From the NCBI GenBank assembly GCA_051005015.1, contig JBPCJT010000143.1:1-10796 (forward strand): 10,796 nt of DNA, given 5' to 3'. The position numbers and the translations under genes were made by a program. The stretch comes from JACMME01 sp051005015 (GTDB lineage: Bacteria; Gemmatimonadota; Gemmatimonadetes; Gemmatimonadales; Gemmatimonadaceae). Shown here one piece after another: positions 5,962-10,796 of this stretch (its first letter is position 1; the number at the start of each line of letters is the position of its first letter). The notes below the pieces were generated by a model. That model was not told the origin of the DNA, did no database searches, and worked only from the letters and a program-made list of their open reading frames with translations.

Positions 5962-6381
5962 GTGACGTCAGACCGCGCAGCGCCCGGAGCGCGCCAGCTC
6001 CGGAATGGGCGTGGCACGTTGCGCGCACGACGAGAGACGATCCAAGCCGCGGCCGTCCGCCTTAAGGACGGTCGAATCTTCACCGGCCCGTCACACTACA
6101 TAATTGTGGAGCATCTCATCGACGCGAAACAAGCGAAGCTCATCGAGAGCGCGCATGATGGATTCATCACCACCGCTGGCCGGTTTGTGAGCCGCGCGGA
6201 CGGCCACGTAATCGCTCGCCGGTCCGGCCAAGTCTTCGGCGATTCGGGTGATCGGAGCTCCAAGTATGATGCCTCCGGGCCGGTCGGAGATCTTCACGCG
6301 GCGGAGGTCGAGGACATCCCGTACGCCGGGGTAAGACGGTTTCCTCTCGGCGCCGCGTCAACTCCCGGCGTCCTAAGGTGA
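5962..6381 (+). CDS. Small uncharacterised protein, family of phage and accessory regions
   Basis: The frame is open for 139 residues from a GTG to TGA at 6379-6381. The core reads VRLKDGRIFTGPSHYIIVEH, then GFITTAGRFVSRADGHVIARRSGQV and a tail with DLHAAEVEDI. From memory this pattern (a 'RLKDGxxFTGP.H' strand-turn segment, then 'GFxTxxGRFxxRxxA..IA..SGQ') recurs in small uncharacterised proteins of phages and genomic islands; its function is not known to me. The first 25 or so residues are Arg-rich and may not be translated. The GTG has only GAGG 11 bases upstream, and a TTG at 6019 is an alternative start. The gene converges on the SecB-like gene with 35 bases between stops. It does not seem tied to either neighbour. 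Confidence 0.6.
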   Translation: MTSDRAAPGARQLRNGRGTLRARRETIQAAAVRLKDGRIFTGPSHYIIVEHLIDAKQAKLIESAHDGFITTAGRFVSRADGHVIARRSGQVFGDSGDRSSKYDASGPVGDLHAAEVEDIPYAGVRRFPLGAASTPGVLR

Positions 6382-6416
6382 TCCCCAGAGCAAGACTACA
6401 CGCTACTGTAGAAGAA

Positions 6417-6932
6417 TCATCCGCCGGTTTCACCAGCGCTGTGCCCATACCGCTCCGCCAACGCTGGATCGCGAAGTAACTGCTGTGCGCCCGTCGCAGC
6501 AGCCGGATCTTGGTCCTCCATCAACCGGATGACGTTCATCGGCGGAAAGTGGTACACGCCTAACAATCCCTGGAGCGTCAGATTCGCCAACACCGAACGC
6601 GCGTACGGAAAGAGGATCGCCGGTGCGTTCGTTCGTACGAAATGATCGAAATCAATCGAATGTGGCGCGCCCTTTTCACCCAGCTGAAAACGACCGACCA
6701 GCCACACCTCTGCATTCTCGGGCCGTTCCTTCGATCCCTCGATGCCAAGCGTAACGGCGACATGAAAAAACGCCGGCTCTTCCTCGTCGATGTGCCAATC
6801 CCAGCCAAACAGCACCGACGGCTCCCCATCAGGCAGAGCAGCACGATCCTGTAAGATTTCGTGGCTTTGACGAAGAACGTAAACGCGGTCAATGAAATAC
6901 CCGCTTTGACGTCCTATCGTTGGAGCAATCAT
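6417..6932 (-). CDS. mqsC: SecB-like chaperone of the MqsRAC system
   Basis: This 171-residue protein keeps the SecB fold signature: an N-terminal strand GYFIDRVYVL, middle strands FHVAVTLGIEG and AEVWLVGRFQLG, then TNAPAILFPYARSVLANLT followed by HFPPMNVIRLME. This matches the LFPYAR...PxNF region of E. coli SecB. As third gene after mqsR and mqsA it is the chaperone of a toxin-antitoxin-chaperone (TAC) system: it binds the antitoxin's C-terminal tail, protects it from aggregation and proteolysis, and so enables toxin neutralisation. Its ATG overlaps the mqsA stop by 4 bases (ATGA), so translation is coupled; AGAGG lies about 7 bases upstream. It is unlikely to be the housekeeping secB because of the sequence divergence and the context. 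Confidence 0.9.
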   Translation of the reverse strand: MIAPTIGRQSGYFIDRVYVLRQSHEILQDRAALPDGEPSVLFGWDWHIDEEEPAFFHVAVTLGIEGSKERPENAEVWLVGRFQLGEKGAPHSIDFDHFVRTNAPAILFPYARSVLANLTLQGLLGVYHFPPMNVIRLMEDQDPAAATGAQQLLRDPALAERYGHSAGETGG

Positions 6933-7504
6933 CTGATTGCCTCTACAGGAGGTTTTCCATCAGTATCTGAGTCGAACCGGCGCAATCCAGCTTCTTGCGC
7001 CCTACGCTGCAAATGCGGCTCGATGTGAATGATCTTCGGGTCGAGCGGTGGGGGCATCGGCACCGTCGCAGATATCGGAATTCCCCGTAACTGACCCAGA
7101 AAGGCGACCGCCTGCGGCACCTCGCGTAAAACGCGAAGCAAAGTATCCGCGGCTCCACTTTGACACACCGTTCCGGCTTCCCAGCGGGCCGTTGTTTTTC
7201 TGCCCGCATGGATGAGTAGATCCTGCGTCGCTTGGCTAATCCCGAGCGACGCCCTTAACGCGCGTAATTCGTCCGGTGAGAGAAGACCATCTTCATGTCG
7301 GAGTTTCGCGGCGGCTTCACGGCGAAGCTCGCGAAGTTCCTCAGGACGGTGGAATACCTCTCCGCACGTGTCGCACTTTCGGTGAGTGAAATCAACGGCA
7401 ACCGCCCGTTCACCGATGCGAACATCCACGGACTCGCGAATAGGACCGACGGTGCCGCCGCAGAGGCTGCACTCGTTGACATTGAGAGTGGTGATGTTTT
7501 CCAC
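6929..7504 (-). CDS. mqsA: MqsA-type antitoxin with chaperone-addiction tail
   Basis: This 191-residue antitoxin has three parts. Residues 1-70 form the YgiT/MqsA zinc domain with Cys12-x2-Cys15 and Cys44-x2-Cys47. Residues 74-126 form an Xre/MqsA helix-turn-helix (LSPDELRALRASLGISQ, then ARWEAG and a Gln-Ser segment) for operator DNA binding. Residues 128-191 form an extension, with GQLRGIPIS and PPPLDPKIIHIE, that is absent from the 131-residue E. coli MqsA. In TAC systems such an extension (ChAD) makes the antitoxin dependent on a SecB-like chaperone, which is encoded next. The start is GTG, sharing one base with the mqsR stop (TAGTG), and AGAGG in the end of mqsR serves as its binding site. 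It neutralises MqsR and probably represses the operon. Confidence 0.92.
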   Translation of the reverse strand: MENITTLNVNECSLCGGTVGPIRESVDVRIGERAVAVDFTHRKCDTCGEVFHRPEELRELRREAAAKLRHEDGLLSPDELRALRASLGISQATQDLLIHAGRKTTARWEAGTVCQSGAADTLLRVLREVPQAVAFLGQLRGIPISATVPMPPPLDPKIIHIEPHLQRRAQEAGLRRFDSDTDGKPPVEAIR

Positions 7505-7836
7505 TATTTCCTCTTAAAAGAAATGACTTGCACGAAGCGGCCCTGTGGATAGCGTTGCAAATCCAGCGTACCCACGAGCTGCAGCTTCAAATAGATCGGC
7601 ACATCGTCGTACCGCGGGCGATAAACGTCCTGGAGAAGCTGCGGCCGCTGCTCCGCAGGCATGGGTTTGTGAAACTCTGACGGTGTTAGTCCCAGGATGC
7701 ACGTTTCGAGATCATCGGACGAAAGCCCGAGATCTTCCATGCCGATTTCTGCCTCGCGAGTCGTCTCGTATTCACCGTGGCCGACAAGTTCGAGGATCGC
7801 ATGTAGGTCATATGAAGGCCGCCTAATAGACGCCAT
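7504..7836 (-). CDS. mqsR: MqsR-type mRNA interferase toxin
   Basis: This 110-residue protein aligns along its length with E. coli MqsR (98 residues), a RelE-fold ribonuclease that cuts mRNA. The residues implicated in catalysis are all kept: Lys57 in FHKPM (E. coli Lys56), Gln69 in LQDVYRPR (Gln68), Tyr82 in IYLKL (Tyr81) and Lys108 in ISFKRK (Lys96). A 12-residue insertion (TLDLQRYPQGRF region, 90-101) lies before the last strand. The toxin is first in the operon, the order typical of mqsRA and the reverse of most toxin-antitoxin pairs. The ATG has no Shine-Dalgarno sequence, and the predicted transcript start is only about 9 bases upstream, so it may be translated weakly from a nearly leaderless mRNA. 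All key residues are intact, so it is probably active. Confidence 0.93.
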   Translation of the reverse strand: MASIRRPSYDLHAILELVGHGEYETTREAEIGMEDLGLSSDDLETCILGLTPSEFHKPMPAEQRPQLLQDVYRPRYDDVPIYLKLQLVGTLDLQRYPQGRFVQVISFKRK

Positions 7837-7847
7837 TACGTGAGGAA

Positions 7848-7880
7848 TGGTATCATCATGCTACCACCAATGGAAGTAAA
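7848..7880 (-). promoter_or_regulatory. mqsRAC promoter with overlapping palindromic operator
   Basis: On the minus strand TTTACT (7880-7875) and GATGAT (7857-7852) match four of six positions of each sigma70 box with a 17-base spacer. Over the -10 box lies an inverted repeat, TGGTA (7848-7852) and TACCA (7862-7866), with a 9-base centre. Its placement fits autorepression by MqsA, although it is not the AACCT-N3-AGGTT site of E. coli mqsRA. Transcription would start near 7845. Confidence 0.45.
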
Positions 7881-7886
7881 ACGTTT

Positions 7887-7907
7887 CACGAGGAGGCACA
7901 ACTCGTG
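7887..7907. repeat. Inverted repeat upstream of mqsR
   Basis: CACGAG (7887-7892) and CTCGTG (7902-7907) are exact reverse complements with a 9-base loop, seven bases upstream of the proposed mqsR -35 box. It could be a second regulator site. No U-tract of terminator length follows on either strand. Confidence 0.35.
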
Positions 7908-7952
7908 TTTGTAAGCCAAAATGCGTCCTGTTTTGGGGACGCCAATTAGAAG

Positions 7953-8162
7953 CTGAGGCGGTTCGAGATCAGAAACGCAGCCAGCGGTATTAGATGGCCT
8001 TTAAGCTGGCACACCTTAACCGATCCAGAGCAACCAGTGTCTTGCGTGCAACATTACTTGATGCTTCGTGCACTGAGCTTCCACGGGATTCGGGTGGAGA
8101 TTCCAGAAGGCGAACGACGAGGGCCAAAGGCTAAGAAATTTTTTCAGCGCGAGCCTCCGTAG
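7953..8162 (+). pseudogene. Orphan coding remnant of unknown family, no normal start
   Basis: After an in-frame TAG at 7947-7949 the plus frame stays open for 69 codons to TAG at 8160-8162. It reads like true protein: RWPLSWHTLTDPEQP, then CVQHYLMLRALSFHGIRVEI, and a basic tail GPKAKKFF. The only start-like codon near its beginning is CTG at 7953; the first GTG is at 8037 and the first ATG at 8061, which would drop more than half of it. The frame upstream of the TAG also has no clear start. It is therefore either a gene that lost its 5' part or one using a rare CTG start. I do not recognise the family. Its 3' end overlaps a protein-like minus-strand frame ending at 8131, so one of the two must be spurious. 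Confidence 0.35.
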
Positions 8163-8308
8163 CTTCGGCTCGGTAGTCGTTCCACTCTATCATCAACTCG
8201 TGCGTCAGGGCTGAGGAGTCATTTGCATTCAGCCCGAAGCCCGCACAAGTTCTTCCATGTCCACGCCTTCTGTGTGGCCGGCCCGCCCGACAGACCCTTA
8301 CCAAGCCC
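8163..8308. other. Short gap before the methyltransferase gene
   Basis: With 7837-7952 this is the rest of the 472-base stretch between mqsR and the methyltransferase. I see no clear promoter, terminator or gene in it. A minus-strand frame through here ends at 8131 with a protein-like tail (LMIEWNDYRAEATEARAEKI), but its upstream half runs antisense to the methyltransferase start. Confidence 0.3.
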
Positions 8309-10796
8309 ATGCCCCCACGTAAACGCGGATCGAAACCGTCTTCTCCCAAAAGCGATCGTGGAAGTAAGGGCAAAGGGCGCGGTGGCTCACGGCGGACTCG
8401 CGCGACGACCAGCGAAACGAGCGCTGACGCCTATCGCCATAGTGACGCCGAGCTGGCGACGCGCCCCGAGATCGGAACCCAGGCTCAGTTCAGGAAGAAG
8501 AAGCCGCCCAAGACTTACAAGTACGATTCCTCACTTTCGCCGGCGCTGGACTGGGACGGGCAGAATGCCGCGCGGGAAGTAGCCGAAGCGCTCATCCAGC
8601 GCATTCGCGACGCGAAGACGGTGGATGAGGCGCACGCGGCGGCCGACGAGCTGGCGCGGCTGAGCTCGCCGTTCCTGAATTGGGCCGGGAAGGCAGAGCG
8701 TCTCTCCTTCGACGTGCCGACGCTGCCGATGTTCGTGCACGAGCGGCTCGCGACCAGCGCGATCCTGGAAACGCTCAAGCGCCACCGCCGCGACCAGCAG
8801 GAGACGCTGGATCTGTTCGGCGATCCGCAGCACTCGGTGGCCGACCAGGTGCTGCGCGCGTACGAGCACCGGGACAGGTGGGTGAATCGCGCGGTGCTCG
8901 GCGATTCCCTGGTGGTGATGAACTCGCTACTCGAATACGAAGGGCTCGGCGGGCAGGTGCAGCTGATCTACATAGACCCGCCGTACGGCGTGAAGTTCGG
9001 GTCCAACTTCCAGCCGTTCGTGCGCAAGCGGGACGTCAAACACAACGACGACGCGCATCTGACGCGCGAGCCGGAGATGGTGCAGGCGTATCGCGATACA
9101 TGGGAGCTCGGGCTGCATTCGTACCTGACGTATCTACGCGACCGGCTACTTCTCGCGCGGGATCTACTGACGCCGTCAGGGAGCGTGTTTGTGCAGATCT
9201 CGGACGAGAATCTCCATCATGTCAGAGAGGTGATGGATGAGGTGTTTGGGGCTGAAAATGCGATAGCCCAAGTCGCATTCGCAAAGACGACGAGCGCCTC
9301 CGGGAAAGGTCTTAGCGCGGTAGCCGACTATCTGGTCTGGTATGCTAAAGATCGTACCGTAGTAAAGATTCACGAGCTTTACATGCCGAAGACTGATCCG
9401 ACTGGTCAGTACACATGGATCGAAGACTCTAACCGCACGCGCCGGAATCTTGGGTCTGCTCCCGCAGCGCGCGCCGAAACCGAACGTGGAGCCCGAGTAT
9501 TTCGTCCGGACAACCTGACGAGCCAACGGCCGGCAGGTGCTGGCGATGTGACCCGTTTTACCTTTGACGGGAGAGAGTTCTCACCGGGGAAAGGCACTTT
9601 CAAGAGCGATAAAAGGGGACTTTCTCGCCTCGCCGAGCGTGGCAGGCTGATCGCACTGGGTAACACGCTGTGCTACGTCCGCTACTTGGATGACTTCCCC
9701 GTGGTTGCACTCAGTAATGTATGGGACGACACGGTTGTCTCCGGGTTCGCGGACCGGAAGCAGTATGTGGTGCAGACCAGTCCAATAGTTGTTCAGCGGT
9801 GCCTCCTCATGACCACCGACCCCGGCGACCTAGTCCTCGATCCAACATGCGGCTCTGGCACAACTGCCTACGTCGCCGAACAGTGGGGACGACGCTGGAT
9901 CACCATTGACACCTCGCGAGTGCCCCTCGCGCTCACGCGCCAGCGCATCCTCACCGCGACCTTCCCCTGGTACGAGCTCCGCGATCAGGCACGCGGCCCC
10001 GCGGGCGGCTTCGTCTACGACCGCAAGCAGAACAACCGCGGCGAGGAAGTCGGCGGCATCGTTCCCCACGTCACGCTCAAGTCCATCGCCAACGACGAGC
10101 CCCCAAAAGAAGAAGTCCTCGTGGACCGGCCCAACGTGGACAGGTCCATCACGCGCGTCAGCGGGCCGTTCGTGGTCGAAGCCACGATTCCGACCCCGGT
10201 GGACTTCGAAGGCGACGGCGTCGAGGACAGCGGCGCGCCCTTGATCGCCGCCGAGCACGGCTCATTCGTCGAAAGAATGATCTACGTGCTCCAGAAAAGT
10301 CCGGTGCTCCAGGTCGCCGGCGGGAAAACCGTTACGCTGCGCAACGTCCGTCCGCCGGCACGCACCCTCTCGCTCTCGGCGGAAGCAATAGTGGACACGA
10401 ACGCCGCGGTCGCGATCGTGTTCGGGCCCGAGAGCGGCGCGGTCACCGAAAAGCTCGTCTTCAACGCCGGCCGCGAAGCCAGCGCCAAGACGTACACACA
10501 CCTGTACGTCATCGGCTTCGCCATCCAGCCCACAGCGCGCGAGACGATCGAGAAAGCAGCCGAGATATTCGGCGTCCCCGCCACGTACGTGCAGGCCACG
10601 CCCGATCTCATGATGGGCGACCTGCTGAAGAACATGCGCTCCAGCCAGATCTTCAGCGTCTGCGGCCTGCCTGAGATCGAGATCGTGCGCCTCAAGCCAG
10701 CCGCCCGCGGTGAGCCGGAGAAGTACCAGGTGCGCCTGCTCGGCCTCGACACCTTCGAGCCGATAACCATGGAAGCGCAATCGCTCGAAGCCGAGC
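8309..10796 (+). CDS. mod: Type III-like (beta-class) DNA methyltransferase, 3' end cut by window
   Basis: The frame is open from ATG 8309 through the window end: 829 codons with no stop. The catalytic motif IV IYIDPPYGVKFG (Asp223-Pro-Pro-Tyr226) precedes the AdoMet-binding motif I LDPTCGSGTT (Asp511-Thr519). This IV-before-I order defines beta-class Mod proteins, which methylate adenine N6 (or cytosine N4) in the target of type III systems. The region between, about 300-500, holds the target-recognition domain; beyond 530 lies a long C-terminal part. The first 45 residues are Lys/Arg/Ser-rich and probably disordered, and conserved sequence begins near YKYDSSLSPALDWDG. No Shine-Dalgarno sequence precedes the ATG, so the exact start is uncertain. 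The sequence fits a widespread Mod family normally followed by a Res-type helicase-nuclease, expected just past the window. GC falls from about 70% to about 57% in roughly 9240-9780, coinciding with the recognition domain. Confidence 0.92.
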   Translation, partial: MPPRKRGSKPSSPKSDRGSKGKGRGGSRRTRATTSETSADAYRHSDAELATRPEIGTQAQFRKKKPPKTYKYDSSLSPALDWDGQNAAREVAEALIQRIRDAKTVDEAHAAADELARLSSPFLNWAGKAERLSFDVPTLPMFVHERLATSAILETLKRHRRDQQETLDLFGDPQHSVADQVLRAYEHRDRWVNRAVLGDSLVVMNSLLEYEGLGGQVQLIYIDPPYGVKFGSNFQPFVRKRDVKHNDDAHLTREPEMVQAYRDTWELGLHSYLTYLRDRLLLARDLLTPSGSVFVQISDENLHHVREVMDEVFGAENAIAQVAFAKTTSASGKGLSAVADYLVWYAKDRTVVKIHELYMPKTDPTGQYTWIEDSNRTRRNLGSAPAARAETERGARVFRPDNLTSQRPAGAGDVTRFTFDGREFSPGKGTFKSDKRGLSRLAERGRLIALGNTLCYVRYLDDFPVVALSNVWDDTVVSGFADRKQYVVQTSPIVVQRCLLMTTDPGDLVLDPTCGSGTTAYVAEQWGRRWITIDTSRVPLALTRQRILTATFPWYELRDQARGPAGGFVYDRKQNNRGEEVGGIVPHVTLKSIANDEPPKEEVLVDRPNVDRSITRVSGPFVVEATIPTPVDFEGDGVEDSGAPLIAAEHGSFVERMIYVLQKSPVLQVAGGKTVTLRNVRPPARTLSLSAEAIVDTNAAVAIVFGPESGAVTEKLVFNAGREASAKTYTHLYVIGFAIQPTARETIEKAAEIFGVPATYVQATPDLMMGDLLKNMRSSQIFSVCGLPEIEIVRLKPAARGEPEKYQVRLLGLDTFEPITMEAQSLEAE

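Noticed and set aside
5815..5967. Minus-strand frame ending in a basic tail (EPKKRAKKKPR), tail-to-tail with the RelA/SpoT-domain gene
   Set aside because: The tail looks protein-like and AAAGGG lies near an ATG at 5877, but from a normal start it is only about 20 residues; evidence is too thin to call a gene.
8131..8373. Minus-strand 80-codon frame with a protein-like C-terminal half
   Set aside because: Its upstream part is antisense to the methyltransferase N-terminus and its end overlaps the plus-strand 7953-8162 frame; no start with a binding site within the non-overlapping part.
1..10796. CRISPR array, insertion sequence, transposase or integrase
   Set aside because: No regularly spaced repeats, terminal inverted repeats or transposase/integrase motifs seen on either strand.

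Overview
The window reads as part of an accessory defence and toxin-antitoxin island of a high-GC bacterium. Most genes are about 60-68% GC and purine-rich ribosome binding sites precede several starts. The gene mix (HEPN, MqsRA-SecB, type III-like methyltransferase, RelA/SpoT-domain protein, Cas4-like nuclease) is common in soil and sediment genomes such as Gemmatimonadota, but no phylogenetic marker is present, so the taxon is a guess.

Layout, left to right. (1) 3-389 (+): a HEPN-domain protein cut by the window edge. It converges on a minus-strand pair: a small protein with two retropepsin-like lobes (412-1101) and an unrecognised 382-residue protein (1174-2322). (2) 2323-2686: a 364-bp gap with no credible protein gene. 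On the minus strand it holds a strong promoter, a segment of about 98 nt that can fold into an H-type pseudoknot, and an intrinsic terminator, followed by a 180-nt leader before the 382-residue gene. This is a candidate small RNA or attenuator and is the least explained part of the window. (3) 2687-4558 (-): a large nuclease with a Cas4/RecB-like PD-(D/E)XK domain, four cysteines for an Fe-S cluster, and a C-terminal DUF2779 DnaQ-like exonuclease domain. (4) 4733-5818 (+), divergent from it: a solo RelA/SpoT-type nucleotide synthetase of lower GC. (5) 5962-6381 (+): a small protein of unknown function. (6) 7836-6417 (-): a complete tripartite toxin-antitoxin-chaperone operon, mqsR-mqsA-secB-like, with overlapping genes. 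(7) 7837-8308: a control region plus an orphan coding remnant (7953-8162). (8) 8309 to the window end (+): the first 829 residues of a type III-like (beta-class) DNA methyltransferase. Its putative target-recognition region is lower in GC than its flanks; a Res helicase-nuclease partner would be expected beyond the window.

The genes do not form one pathway. They look like independent modules side by side: HEPN partner, nuclease, alarmone synthetase, MqsRAC and restriction-modification. The parts that could be new are the structured RNA upstream of the unknown 382-residue protein, and that protein's pairing with the two-lobed aspartic protease.
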